A stretch of DNA of 34,342 bases from an uncultured Rhizobiaceae group bacterium (GTDB lineage: Bacteria > Pseudomonadota > Alphaproteobacteria > Rhizobiales > Rhizobiaceae): positions 1-34,342 of the forward strand of contig CALFBM010000018.1 of NCBI GenBank assembly GCA_937951645.1. Reading direction: 5' to 3'. This document shows positions 1 through 8,592 of the stretch, one piece after another. The notes below the pieces were generated by a model. It worked only from the letters and a program-made list of their open reading frames with translations. It ran no database searches and was not told the DNA's origin. Both the position numbers and the translations under genes were made by a program. Position 1 is the first letter of the stretch. Every line of letters starts with the position of its first letter.

Positions 1-25
1 GACGTATCCTCGCGGCACTTTCCAT
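1..25 (-). CDS. Possible 5' end of a gene leaving the window
   Basis: On the - strand an ATG at 25-23 opens a frame that stays open to the left edge and encodes only MESAARIR before the sequence ends. It is preceded by GAGGTGA at 32-38 (read on the - strand), about six bases upstream, which is a good Shine-Dalgarno sequence. An in-frame ATG at 49-47 has no comparable site. Eight codons cannot identify a product. The call rests only on the ribosome binding site and the open frame, and chance is possible. Confidence 0.3.
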
Positions 26-43
26 TAAAATCACCTCATCCAG

Positions 44-64
44 CTCCATGATAAAAACATGGAG
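44..64. repeat. Perfect 7-bp inverted repeat
   Basis: CTCCATG (44-50) and CATGGAG (58-64) are separated by seven A/T-rich bases. The repeat lies between the possible leftward gene start at 25 and the rightward gene at 162, so it could be an operator or an RNA hairpin. No T-run follows on either strand, so it does not look like an intrinsic terminator. Its function is unknown. Confidence 0.35.
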
Positions 65-161
65 ATTAACAAAAAAGGGTGGCTCAATTTTAAATGCCAA
101 AACCCTCGCTACTGGATCAATTTTGCATGCTTATTCACACAGTTACATAAGGAACTATAAA

Positions 162-1667
162 ATGGCTCAGTCAGCAGCACAGGTTTACAGAAAATATAAG
201 ACAGATGGTGTCGCTTCAAGTGGGTTGCACAATCCCAAAAAGGCAGAGATACGTGAGCTGTTAGAGGACTTGGAGCAAGCTGTTGTTCCTAGCGTCTATG
301 CGAGTGTAGCGGATGCTCAAGGTTCTGATATTGATGTAGCGGCCACCGAAATCATCATTGCAGGTAGAACCTATAAGAAGGTTGATGGTAACCCTTTTCA
401 TAGTCGCTCATTCCTTCATGATAATGGTAACTATTATGATGGTGTTTATATTCCAACCACAGGCCGCATTGGGGTTCACTGCGCTATGGGACAATCTCCT
501 ATAATTGATATAGCAGGAACACCAGGTGGAAACAGGTCTGTTCAGGATGGTGTCCTTGTTATGGAGGCTTTTCCACGTGAGGACAGGCCTTCAGGTTTGA
601 TACCTTGTGGCCCAGAAGACCCAGCCTGGCCGTTGCGTGAAACTGATACTAGTAATGTGACTAACTCCAGGGTTTATCGTGCTGCTGTAAAAAAGTATCG
701 AGCCAGTGGTGATCTTCAAATTGTATTGATCCAAGGTGCAGGCGGTTTGCCACAAGCTGAAATGCTGCCAGGCGGCGGCGGTGTTGCAGGTGCTACAGGT
801 CTTATTTGGACACCGTTCCAAGGGGCATTCCAAGCAATGCTTGATGCGCCGATACCAGGACGAGCTTATACACTCAGACAGAAAAATAAACTTTACTGTG
901 ATTATTTCCATACAGCCCACGGTCAAGCTGATGCTAATTACAGATCAGATGTAAATAGTGCTGGTTATAACCCTATATCAGCAAATGCAGTTGAATACCT
1001 TTCAAGAGCTGGAGTTTTCTTCGACGCCCTGAGAAACCCTACAGGCGAAAGTGTTCAGGTTATTGATGAACATACGACGGTATTAGTTTATGAACTGATG
1101 CGTGGTTCAACCAATGGCGGCGCTCCAGGAGTGGGCGATCCACTTGATGATAGAAACAATGAGCTTTCGAAGCTGCGTTACTTTGAGGGTGTTCCTGCTG
1201 ATGTACGCGATAATATGAAGTTTGTCAGAAGTGGCTCTTTTAATAAGATTACAGCCGATGGTGATGAAATTGGTACTCACGACTTTATTCATGAGAACGG
1301 AGCTGCTGTTGAAGAGATAGCACACTTGGCATTTAAAGAGATGTTTGGCTCACCAAGACCTGTCTCATTGGCGGTGCCTGTGAATGGTTGGTTTATTACG
1401 GATGTTGATGATGAGGTTGTTGAAGGCGCTATTTTGAGAAATCAGACGTTGCCTGCAAACTCCGCAACACCGTTTGTTCTGCCTTATCCTTCCAGAGCAG
1501 CTACTTATTATGTTGATGTGGAAACCAGTATCAGCGGCAGCTCATCACCTTTAAATTGGAAAGTTCCAAACACAACGCAGACCACAGAGGGTTTTGAGAT
1601 AGTAAATGGAAGCGGCTTTAATGCTATCGTTGATATTCTTGTTACCAAGTATACCCGCAGTGATTAA
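162..1667 (+). CDS. Phage tail-like protein of unknown function
   Basis: A protein of 501 residues with no signal peptide or membrane segment. The start is set at ATG 162, which has AAGGA at 149-153 about eight bases upstream; the open frame extends to 48, but the earlier ATG has no ribosome site and the extra 38 residues look non-coding. The N-terminus (SAAQVYRKYKTDGVASSG, then HNPKKAEIRELLEDLE) resembles the short N-terminal segment I recall from tail-fibre and other structural proteins of alphaproteobacterial phages and prophages. The middle is rich in Gly, Asn and Asp (a GGGG stretch near residue 205), and the C-terminus alternates small polar and hydrophobic residues, suggesting beta structure. 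No catalytic motif is recognisable. No other phage gene is visible, so this is either a lone remnant or the right end of an element lying to the left. The phage assignment is an inference from the N-terminus. Confidence 0.6.
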   Translation: MAQSAAQVYRKYKTDGVASSGLHNPKKAEIRELLEDLEQAVVPSVYASVADAQGSDIDVAATEIIIAGRTYKKVDGNPFHSRSFLHDNGNYYDGVYIPTTGRIGVHCAMGQSPIIDIAGTPGGNRSVQDGVLVMEAFPREDRPSGLIPCGPEDPAWPLRETDTSNVTNSRVYRAAVKKYRASGDLQIVLIQGAGGLPQAEMLPGGGGVAGATGLIWTPFQGAFQAMLDAPIPGRAYTLRQKNKLYCDYFHTAHGQADANYRSDVNSAGYNPISANAVEYLSRAGVFFDALRNPTGESVQVIDEHTTVLVYELMRGSTNGGAPGVGDPLDDRNNELSKLRYFEGVPADVRDNMKFVRSGSFNKITADGDEIGTHDFIHENGAAVEEIAHLAFKEMFGSPRPVSLAVPVNGWFITDVDDEVVEGAILRNQTLPANSATPFVLPYPSRAATYYVDVETSISGSSSPLNWKVPNTTQTTEGFEIVNGSGFNAIVDILVTKYTRSD

Positions 1668-1669
1668 GG

Positions 1670-1710
1670 CTTCAAACCTGCTATGAAGGTGATTCGATAG
1701 TGGTTTGAAG
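1670..1710 (+). terminator. Hairpin just downstream of the phage-like gene
   Basis: CTTCAAACC (1670-1678) pairs with GGTTTGAAG (1702-1710), and CTAT (1681-1684) with ATAG (1697-1700) extends the stem inward across a small internal loop. The hairpin starts three bases after the stop codon, where an intrinsic terminator would be expected. No T-run follows (the next bases are GTGATTTG), so it may be a weak or factor-dependent terminator or only an mRNA 3' stabiliser. Confidence 0.35.
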
Positions 1711-1731
1711 GTGATTTGAAATACGTGAAGG
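1684..1731 (+). repeat. Three short direct repeats TGAAGG
   Basis: TGAAGG occurs at 1684, 1706 and 1726. The first two are part of a longer identical unit, TGAAGGTGATT, 22 bp apart. They overlap the hairpin downstream of the phage-like gene. They could be a protein-binding array or the trace of a small duplication; nothing else in the window matches them obviously. Confidence 0.35.
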
Positions 1732-1852
1732 CCACTCATTAACTTATCTGAAAATATTCTGCTCTAAATTCCAATGGTAAAAAATCAGAAACCAGCGACC
1801 CGCTACATTCGGGTGGTGAATTGTTACCAAATTCCTTATAAATCCTTAAATT

Positions 1853-1886
1853 CCCATTGACGCCCAAATTTGCCCATGATATCCCA
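1853..1886 (+). promoter_or_regulatory. MraZ-box array upstream of mraZ
   Basis: CCCA occurs at 1853, 1863, 1873 and 1883, four times at exactly 10-bp spacing, so the - strand reads TGGG-N6 repeated. MraZ is known to bind TGGGN direct repeats spaced by five bases, one helical turn per site, at its own promoter, and to repress the dcw operon. The array ends 93 bp before the mraZ start. A TTGACG at 1857-1862, overlapping the array, could be a -35 element, but no convincing -10 is visible. The rest of 1668-1979 holds the repeats described above and no gene that I can see. Confidence 0.7.
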
Positions 1887-1979
1887 TAAATTAAGCTTAA
1901 TGAGAGTCTATCAAGACTTCAAAGCATTGGGGGATGGCTGGCCTTTGGGTGGTTATCAAAAATAATTGGAAGGTGGGTT

Positions 1980-2486
1980 ATGGATCGGTTCCTTTCGAAC
2001 ACGATCAACAAGGTCGATAAAAAGGGTAGGGTTTCTATCCCGGCTTCTTTTCGGCCAATTCTGGGAAATACCAGCCGCCTTTATATTTTAAGCTCTGTTG
2101 ATCAGCCAACGGTTGATGCAGGTGGGGTTGAATTAATCGAGCGCAAAGAGCAGCAGCTTGAGCGCATGGATCCTTTTTCTGAAGATTATGAGCTTTATTC
2201 ATTTGTGCTTCATGGAGATTCTACCGAGTTAAAGATTGATGGGGAGGGGCGGGTTGTTCTCTCCGATTTGATCCGCGAACAAACCGGAATTACCGACCGT
2301 GCCGCATTTGTGGGGCGTGGACATTTTTTTCAGATTTGGGAGCCGGAAAGGTTTCGTGCCTATCGTGAGGAAGCACGAAAGAAAGTCGCGGAGATGCGCC
2401 GCGCAAAAAGTGGGGGTGCCCAATTGGGTGCAGGCGGGGGCGCTAATGGTGGTGTTGCAGCAGGACAAGGAGAGCAAAATACATGA
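1980..2486 (+). CDS. mraZ: Transcriptional regulator MraZ
   Basis: DNA-binding protein of the SpoVT/AbrB-like fold, first gene of the dcw cluster and repressor of it in other bacteria. Two copies of the family motif are visible: [13 protein letters not shown] at residues 13-25 and [14 protein letters not shown] at 87-100. MraZ normally forms a ring of subunits that contacts several TGGG repeats; a matching array lies at 1853-1886. At 168 residues it is longer than the roughly 150 of many homologues because of a Gly/Ala-rich, probably disordered tail from about residue 144. The start ATG has GGAAGGTGGG (1968-1977) upstream. The last four bases overlap the rsmH start (ATGA), implying translational coupling. 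Confidence 0.96.
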   Translation: MDRFLSNTINKVDKKGRVSIPASFRPILGNTSRLYILSSVDQPTVDAGGVELIERKEQQLERMDPFSEDYELYSFVLHGDSTELKIDGEGRVVLSDLIREQTGITDRAAFVGRGHFFQIWEPERFRAYREEARKKVAEMRRAKSGGAQLGAGGGANGGVAAGQGEQNT

Positions 2487-3532
2487 CGGATGACAATATC
2501 AAATATGATGTTGTAGGCGGACCTGTTCGTCATGTTCCGGTTATGCTCAACGAGGTCTTGTCTTGCTTGCAGCTCACTGCCACACATTCAAATCCCCTGA
2601 AAATTGTTGATGGTACCTTTGGTGCGGGTGGCTATTCATCTGCGATGGTTGAAGCGGGCGCCATCGTGATGGCAATAGACCGCGATCCCAATGCCATTCG
2701 TGATGGAGCTGATCTGGTTTCAAAACTGGCCGGTAAACTATCGCTTGTATCCGGTGAATTCAGGAATCTGGGCAAGCTTGCGCATGAAAATGATTTTAAC
2801 AATGCTGATGGTGTTGTTTTGGATATTGGCGTCTCGTCCATGCAGCTGGATGAAGCGGAGCGCGGATTTTCATTTCAAAAAGACGGTCCGCTTGATATGC
2901 GCATGTCACAATCAGGTGTTAGCGCTGCTGATGTGGTAAATACCATGAAGCAATCGGATTTAACCCGTGTGATTGGTATTTTGGGTGAGGAGCGCAGGGC
3001 GTCGCATGTTTCGCGTGCAATCGTGCGTGAGCGTGAAAAAATGACTTTTTCAACCACGCTTCAATTGGCGAGTTTGGTTGAAAAAACTTTAGGCCGACGT
3101 GCAACGGACAGGATTCATCCTGCAACCCGAACCTTTCAGGCCTTGCGAATTTTCGTTAATCAGGAACTTGAGCAGTTGGGTGAGGCGTTATTTGCGGCCG
3201 AACGATTGTTGAAGGCTGGTGGCCGTTTGGTGGTTGTTACATTCCATTCGCTTGAAGACAGGCTGGTGAAATTGTTCTTCAAGGACCGTACAGGCAGCCA
3301 GGAAGGTTCGCGGCATTTACCTTTGGTAAACCATAAAGATGCAACATTCACGATAGATGGCAAAGGCTTGTTGAAAGCCAGTCGTGAAGAAGCAGAGATT
3401 AATCCAAGGGCACGTTCCGCCAAATTAAGATGGGGTGAACGTAATGAAAACCCGGCAGGCAAGGTTGACATGTCTATTTTTGGATTACCGAATCTTGTTT
3501 CTTTAGATGCCTTGCAGCTTAAGGGAGACTGA
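2483..3532 (+). CDS. rsmH: 16S rRNA m4C1402 N4-methyltransferase RsmH
   Basis: SAM-dependent enzyme (also called MraW) that methylates N4 of C1402 in the P-site region of 16S rRNA. At 349 residues it has the usual length. Visible family features are the SAM-binding loop GTFGAGGY (residues 44-51), the following AIDRDPNAI segment, [20 protein letters not shown], the DGPLDMRM motif and the conserved C-terminal [14 protein letters not shown]. The ATG overlaps the mraZ stop by four bases and has AAGGAG inside mraZ as ribosome site. Its place between mraZ and ftsL is the standard one. Confidence 0.97.
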   Translation: MTDDNIKYDVVGGPVRHVPVMLNEVLSCLQLTATHSNPLKIVDGTFGAGGYSSAMVEAGAIVMAIDRDPNAIRDGADLVSKLAGKLSLVSGEFRNLGKLAHENDFNNADGVVLDIGVSSMQLDEAERGFSFQKDGPLDMRMSQSGVSAADVVNTMKQSDLTRVIGILGEERRASHVSRAIVREREKMTFSTTLQLASLVEKTLGRRATDRIHPATRTFQALRIFVNQELEQLGEALFAAERLLKAGGRLVVVTFHSLEDRLVKLFFKDRTGSQEGSRHLPLVNHKDATFTIDGKGLLKASREEAEINPRARSAKLRWGERNENPAGKVDMSIFGLPNLVSLDALQLKGD

Positions 3533-3538
3533 AACAAG

Positions 3539-3946
3539 ATGCGATTTGCACCAGTTTTTAGAAGTATGGATATCTTGATGGTTGCTGTGCTTATTGTTTC
3601 TGTCGTTTGGACTTTCAAGATAAAGCACGATAGCCAGGAGGCGATTGACCGTGTTGCGGTTTTGGAAAAACAGATTGAAGCCGAGGAAAACCGTGTTGAC
3701 CTTTTAAAGTCTGACTGGAGTCTGCTTACAAGTCCTTCCAGGCTTGAAAAACTGGTTAGGCATTATGGTGCGCAACTAGGATTGAAGCCGATTGAGCCTG
3801 CGCAACTTGCAGATGATAATTCGCTCCCTGGATTTAAAAAGCCCGAGGTTATACTGGATACTGAAGACAGCGACGGGTTTGCCGAAATTGATGGTACAAT
3901 TAATACGGGCAGTGTTGCAGTTCCTGTCCAAAGAGGCACGCAATGA
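3539..3946 (+). CDS. ftsL: Cell division protein FtsL
   Basis: Small bitopic divisome protein of 135 residues. A short N-terminal cytoplasmic stretch is followed by one membrane segment (about residues 12-27), then a periplasmic helix with coiled-coil character (about 30-65, including DRVAVLEKQIEAEENRV). FtsL forms a complex with FtsQ and FtsB and helps activate FtsWI. The sequence itself is poorly conserved, so the assignment leans on topology, size and position between rsmH and ftsI. ATG 3539 follows the rsmH stop by six bases with AGGGAG upstream; the end overlaps ftsI by ATGA. Confidence 0.9.
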   Translation: MRFAPVFRSMDILMVAVLIVSVVWTFKIKHDSQEAIDRVAVLEKQIEAEENRVDLLKSDWSLLTSPSRLEKLVRHYGAQLGLKPIEPAQLADDNSLPGFKKPEVILDTEDSDGFAEIDGTINTGSVAVPVQRGTQ

Positions 3947-5646
3947 ATATGCGTTTCAAGCCTCCGCATGATGCTTCACATCTGAGCTTTGATGGTTCGG
4001 GGAAAACTGCTGATGTGCAGGCCAAGTCCCGAATTTTCCTGTCAATGATCTTGCTTGGTGTTGCCTATACGGTGATTATTGGCAGACTAGCAATGCTTGG
4101 GTTTGTTGAGCCGGGAGAGGCTTCTGCAGGATTGCGCCCTGACATTTCAATTACCGCCAAACGTCCCGATATCCGCGACAGAAACGGTGAAACACTTGCT
4201 ACTGATATTGTAACTTCATCCTTGTTTGCGGAACCGAACAAGATTGTTGATGTAGATGAGGCGGTAGAAAAGCTTCAATCCGTACTTCCAGGTCTTGATG
4301 TCAAAACGGTTCACCGACGCCTTAGCAGCAAGGCTGGGTTTGTATGGCTAAAGCGCGAACTGACGCCAGCAAAGGAAAGCCAAATTCTGGCGCTTGGTAT
4401 TCCAGGTGTCGGTTTTCGCAAGGAAACCAGGCGGTTTTATCCAAATGGTGAAACAGCTTCTCATCTCGTGGGTCATGTAAACATTGATAATGTTGGCATT
4501 GCGGGGCTTGAGAAATATATTGATGATCGCGGCCTTAAAGAACTTCGTTCTCTCGGGATGGCAAGCAATAAAGATATGGAGCCTGTTCATCTTTCGATTG
4601 ATTTGCGTGTTCAGCATTATGTGCGTGAAGAGCTGGCAGAGGCCATGCGTCGTTATAGTGCAATAGCTGCGGGTGCAGTTGTTCTTAATGCAAATACGGG
4701 CGAGGTTGTCGCAATGGCATCCCTGCCTGATTATAATCCGAATAAACCTGTCGATGCGCTTAAGAAAGAAAACCTAAATCGCGTAAGTGCAGGACTTTTT
4801 GAAATGGGATCTACCTTCAAGGCTTTCACAACAGCAATGGCACTTGATAGTGGCAAGGTTGGTATGAGCAGCCGTTTTGATGCGCGTAAGGCGCTTCGCA
4901 TTGGTGGACATACGATTAATGATTTCCATGCCAAAAGAAAAATTCTAAGCGTTCCCGAGGTTTTTATTTATTCATCAAATATTGGTACGGCAAAGATGGC
5001 TGATGTTGTGGGTGTTGAGGGACATCGTGATTTTTTACATCGTATTGGTCTTCTAAGCCGTGTGCCATTTGAACTGCCCGAGGTTGCTTATCCAGTTGAG
5101 CCCAGGAAATGGAAAAAAATTCATTCGGTCACGATTTCTTACGGGCATGGTGCAACAACAACACCTTTGCAAACTGCCGTTGCAGGAGCTGCCCTTGTGA
5201 ATGGCGGCAAACTGATTACACCCACTTTATTTCCGAGATCAAGTGCGCAAGCAGAAGTTGAGGCTGTTCAGGTTATTTCGCAAAAAACAAGTAACAACAT
5301 GCGTACGTTGATGCGCATGAATGTTGAAAAAGGCTCTGGTAAACGTGCGGAAGTGCCAGGCTTCAGGGTTGGCGGAAAAACCGGTACTGCGGAAAAGGTT
5401 GTAAACGGACGTTATTCCAGCAAAGTCCGGTTTAACGCGTTCCTTGCGACTTTCCCTGTTGATAATCCTCAATATGTTGTTTTGGTCTTTATTGATGAGC
5501 CAAAGCCTGAAGAAGGCAAGAAAAGCGCCACTGCTGGCCTCAATGCTGCCCCTGTTGTCGGGAATATAATTAGACGCTCTGCTTCGGTTTTGGGTGTGCA
5601 GGCTGATTTCGGAAATGTTGTGAATCCCTTGTTAATTGCTGATTAG
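3943..5646 (+). CDS. ftsI: Septal peptidoglycan transpeptidase FtsI (PBP3)
   Basis: Class B penicillin-binding protein, the transpeptidase that crosslinks septal peptidoglycan in partnership with FtsW. One N-terminal membrane anchor at about residues 31-54, then the PBP dimerisation domain (RPDIRDRNGETLATD near 74-88) and the transpeptidase domain. All three catalytic motifs are present: STFK with the acylated Ser290, SSN at 344-346 and KTG at 479-481. At 567 residues the length is normal. It overlaps ftsL by four bases, and a GAGG within ftsL serves as ribosome site. Confidence 0.97.
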   Translation: MNMRFKPPHDASHLSFDGSGKTADVQAKSRIFLSMILLGVAYTVIIGRLAMLGFVEPGEASAGLRPDISITAKRPDIRDRNGETLATDIVTSSLFAEPNKIVDVDEAVEKLQSVLPGLDVKTVHRRLSSKAGFVWLKRELTPAKESQILALGIPGVGFRKETRRFYPNGETASHLVGHVNIDNVGIAGLEKYIDDRGLKELRSLGMASNKDMEPVHLSIDLRVQHYVREELAEAMRRYSAIAAGAVVLNANTGEVVAMASLPDYNPNKPVDALKKENLNRVSAGLFEMGSTFKAFTTAMALDSGKVGMSSRFDARKALRIGGHTINDFHAKRKILSVPEVFIYSSNIGTAKMADVVGVEGHRDFLHRIGLLSRVPFELPEVAYPVEPRKWKKIHSVTISYGHGATTTPLQTAVAGAALVNGGKLITPTLFPRSSAQAEVEAVQVISQKTSNNMRTLMRMNVEKGSGKRAEVPGFRVGGKTGTAEKVVNGRYSSKVRFNAFLATFPVDNPQYVVLVFIDEPKPEEGKKSATAGLNAAPVVGNIIRRSASVLGVQADFGNVVNPLLIAD

Positions 5647-5673
5647 ACAGGCAAACAAGATAAAGGAATAAAC

Positions 5674-5709
5674 GTGATTCGCGAGTTATTAGGGAAACTG
5701 CGCATATGA
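5674..5709 (+). other. 11-codon ORF coupled to the murE start
   Basis: GTG at 5674 opens [11 protein letters not shown], ending in TGA at 5707-5709. It has a well-placed ribosome site, AAGGA at 5663-5667, six bases upstream. Its stop overlaps the murE start as ATGA (5706-5709), the same coupling used elsewhere in this cluster. The peptide also resembles the usual MurE N-terminus (compare RDLL near the start of many MurE proteins), so it may be the displaced beginning of murE after a frameshift, natural or from sequencing. Which of these holds cannot be decided here. Confidence 0.4.
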
Positions 5710-7160
5710 AACTGGAAAGAATTGCAGAATTAAATCTGGATATTCCAGAAAAAATCGCTGCTATAGATGTTTCTGGTATTGCTGCAAATTCTTCTGATGT
5801 AAAAGATGGCTATTTGTTTTTTGGTCTGTCAGGGTCGAATTTGGACGGTGCAAAGTTTGCCCCTCAAGCAGAAAAAAACGGTGCTGTTGGTGCTGTTGTT
5901 TCAGTGAATTCTGATGTTGGTGATGTTAGTATTCCCGTTTGGCGGTGCGATGACCCTAGACGTATTCTTGCTTATGTAGCGGCGCAGTTTTTTCCCGGAC
6001 AACCGCAGATTATTGGCACGGTTACAGGCACTGCAGGCAAAACCTCTGTAGCTACGTTCCTTCGTCAAATCTGGGAGGCTGATAACCGTGTAGCCGCAAG
6101 CCTTGGTACGACTGGTGTTGTTGCACCTGGCCGTGATGATTATGGAAATCTTACAACGCCTGATCCGATTTCACTTCACAGATTGCTGGACGAGCTTGCG
6201 GGCAATGGTATTACACATGCTGCGATGGAGGCTTCTTCGCACGGGCTTGATCAAAGGCGCCTTGACGGAGTGAGATTATCAGTTGGCGGCTTTACCAATC
6301 TTGGTCGTGATCATCTGGATTATCACTCCACTGTAGCAGAATATCTTGAAGCAAAAATGTTATTGTTTCGTGAGAGGCTTCCCAAGAGAGCGCCCGCCAT
6401 CATTTTTGCTGATGATCCGTTTTCTGGCGCTGCCGTTGATGCTGCAAGAGAGGGTGGTTGTGAAGTCTTAACTGTGGGTAGGCAGGGCGATTTTATTTCA
6501 CTCAAGAAGGTTGAACATCGTCAATTCGGCCAAATCGTTGAACTTGAGCATGCCGGCAAACATTACAGAATTGAATTTCCTCTGGCGGGTGATTTTCAAA
6601 TAGCAAATGGCCTGGTGGCCAGCGGCATGGCCATAGCAACGGGAACCTTGCCTGAAGTTGCTTTCAACGCACTTGAAAAACTTGAAGGGGCATCGGGTAG
6701 ATTAGAGCTTGTAGGAAAATCCCAAAAAGGTGCTCCTGTTTATGTTGATTATGCCCATAAACCCGAGGCGCTTGAAAACGTGTTGTCTTCCTTGCGGCCG
6801 TTTACTTCTGGCAAAATTGTTCTTGCCTTTGGGTGTGGTGGAGATCGTGATCCCGGCAAGCGCCCAATTATGGGCGAGATCGCTTCACGATTGGCGGATG
6901 TGGTTATTGTAACAGATGATAATCCACGCACTGAAAATCCGGCTGCTATTCGTGCAAGCATAATGAAGGCTTGTAAGGGTGCAGCAGAAATTGGCGATAG
7001 GGCGAAAGCCATTGAGCATGGCTGCGGGATTTTGGAAGAGGGTGACTGTTTTGTGGTTGCCGGCAAGGGGCATGAACCAGGTCAGATCGTGGGTGATAGG
7101 GTTTTACCGTTTTCTGATCATGATGTTATTCGTAACGTTTTAAATGGAGTGCCCGCATGA
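5706..7160 (+). CDS. murE: UDP-MurNAc-tripeptide synthetase MurE (meso-DAP adding)
   Basis: Cytoplasmic ATP-dependent ligase that adds meso-diaminopimelate to UDP-MurNAc-L-Ala-D-Glu. The P-loop is TGTAGKT at residues 107-113, the lysine expected to be carbamylated is K217 in EYLEAK, and DNPR at 405-408 is the signature of DAP rather than lysine specificity. 484 residues from ATG 5706, near normal. That ATG has only a distant AGGGAAA as ribosome site; a short ORF with a better site ends on it, so translation may depend on coupling or the true start may lie upstream through a frameshift. The end overlaps murF by ATGA. Confidence 0.95.
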   Translation: MKLERIAELNLDIPEKIAAIDVSGIAANSSDVKDGYLFFGLSGSNLDGAKFAPQAEKNGAVGAVVSVNSDVGDVSIPVWRCDDPRRILAYVAAQFFPGQPQIIGTVTGTAGKTSVATFLRQIWEADNRVAASLGTTGVVAPGRDDYGNLTTPDPISLHRLLDELAGNGITHAAMEASSHGLDQRRLDGVRLSVGGFTNLGRDHLDYHSTVAEYLEAKMLLFRERLPKRAPAIIFADDPFSGAAVDAAREGGCEVLTVGRQGDFISLKKVEHRQFGQIVELEHAGKHYRIEFPLAGDFQIANGLVASGMAIATGTLPEVAFNALEKLEGASGRLELVGKSQKGAPVYVDYAHKPEALENVLSSLRPFTSGKIVLAFGCGGDRDPGKRPIMGEIASRLADVVIVTDDNPRTENPAAIRASIMKACKGAAEIGDRAKAIEHGCGILEEGDCFVVAGKGHEPGQIVGDRVLPFSDHDVIRNVLNGVPA

Positions 7161-8557
7161 CGTATCTTTGGGAAACTGATGCAATATTGGCTGCAACAAA
7201 TGGCCGCCCTGTTGGTAATATGCCGCAAGGTATTACCGGAATTTCCATTGATACGAGGACGCTTAAAAAAGGCGAGGCGTTCTTTGCCATCAAGGGTGAC
7301 CAGTTTGACGGACATGATTTTCTTCCGGCAGCCTTGAGAGCTGGCGCTGCTTTTGCTGTTGTTGATGAAAACAGATTGGTCTCACTGGGTGGGTTAAAGA
7401 TCCCGCTTATTGTTGTGCGTGATGTTTTGGAAGCCATGACCCATTTGGGACAAGTGGCGAGGAATCGTTCCAAGGCACAGATTATTGCAGTGACAGGCAG
7501 CGTTGGTAAAACCTCTGTTAAAGAAATGTTGCGAACAGTTCTTTCTGTAAGCGGTGAAGTGCATGCTTCTGTTGCGTCTTTTAATAACCATTGGGGTGTC
7601 CCTTTAACGCTTGCAAGAATGCCCGAAAGCGCGAAGTTTGGCATTTTTGAAATTGGCATGAACCATCCTGATGAGATCAGGCCGCTTGTGAAAATGGTGA
7701 GACCACATGTTGCCCTGATCAATAATGTTGCGGCAGCCCATATTGGTGCGTTTGAGACGATTGATGATATTGCCAGGGCAAAGGCAGAGATTTTTGAAGG
7801 TGTTGTGCCTGGCGGGTACGGGATCATAAATCATGACGATCGTCGCTATACGTTATTGCGTGACTTGGCAAAAGAAGCTGAAATTGAACATTTGATTACG
7901 TTTGGGCAAAAGCGTGGTTCTGATATTTGGCTGAGACATCTTGAACAGACAGATGGAGGCTTGAAACTTGATGTTCGCATCAAGGGCAAGGATTATGTCT
8001 ACGAATTGCCTGTAACGGGTGAGCATATGGCGATGAACTCTCTTGGTGTTCTTGCAGCCGCCAGTCTTGCGGGTGCTGAAATTGTAAAAACGACTGATGC
8101 AATGGTTCGTGTTGCGCCAGCAGATGGACGTGGTACGCGCTACACGATTGGCGGTTCTGGCGCGATGGGTATTACAGTTATTGATGAAAGCTACAATGCC
8201 AATCCGGCTTCCATGGAAGCGGCCTTGAATGTATTGGCAAGCTTTGGTGGGGTAAAAACCAAGCGCAGAATTGCGGTTCTTGGGGACATGCTCGAGTTGG
8301 GGCGGCAATCGAAAAAACTTCATGAGGGGTTGGCAAGGTTTGTTTCTTCATCAAAAGCAGACCTCGTATTCCTGGTTGGGCCGGAGATGGAGCATCTTGC
8401 CAAGATACTGCCGAATGAAAAGCTGGGTGGTCATTATGATGATACGACCAATTTGGCAGAGCGTTTGAAAGTAGTTTTGAAAGCTGGAGATGTTGTGGTG
8501 TTCAAGGCATCCAACAGCATGGGCTTTTCAAAGATTGTACAAGAAATACTTGAATAA
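7157..8557 (+). CDS. murF: UDP-MurNAc-tripeptide D-Ala-D-Ala ligase MurF
   Basis: Last cytoplasmic Mur ligase; joins D-Ala-D-Ala (made by Ddl, encoded downstream) to the tripeptide made by MurE. The N-terminal domain shows the [16 protein letters not shown] segment of the family, the ATP-binding loop is TGSVGKT at residues 113-119, and [11 protein letters not shown] and [11 protein letters not shown] are the usual MurF segments of the central and C-terminal domains. 466 residues, normal length. GGAG at 7146-7149 in murE serves the ATG, which overlaps the murE stop. Confidence 0.96.
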   Translation: MTYLWETDAILAATNGRPVGNMPQGITGISIDTRTLKKGEAFFAIKGDQFDGHDFLPAALRAGAAFAVVDENRLVSLGGLKIPLIVVRDVLEAMTHLGQVARNRSKAQIIAVTGSVGKTSVKEMLRTVLSVSGEVHASVASFNNHWGVPLTLARMPESAKFGIFEIGMNHPDEIRPLVKMVRPHVALINNVAAAHIGAFETIDDIARAKAEIFEGVVPGGYGIINHDDRRYTLLRDLAKEAEIEHLITFGQKRGSDIWLRHLEQTDGGLKLDVRIKGKDYVYELPVTGEHMAMNSLGVLAAASLAGAEIVKTTDAMVRVAPADGRGTRYTIGGSGAMGITVIDESYNANPASMEAALNVLASFGGVKTKRRIAVLGDMLELGRQSKKLHEGLARFVSSSKADLVFLVGPEMEHLAKILPNEKLGGHYDDTTNLAERLKVVLKAGDVVVFKASNSMGFSKIVQEILE

Positions 8558-8592
8558 TTTAAAGCCTGTTGAGAAGGCGAAGGGGAATATAG

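Noticed and set aside
7126-7827. 233-residue open frame antisense to murF
   Set aside because: murF is certain on the other strand; the antisense product resembles no family.
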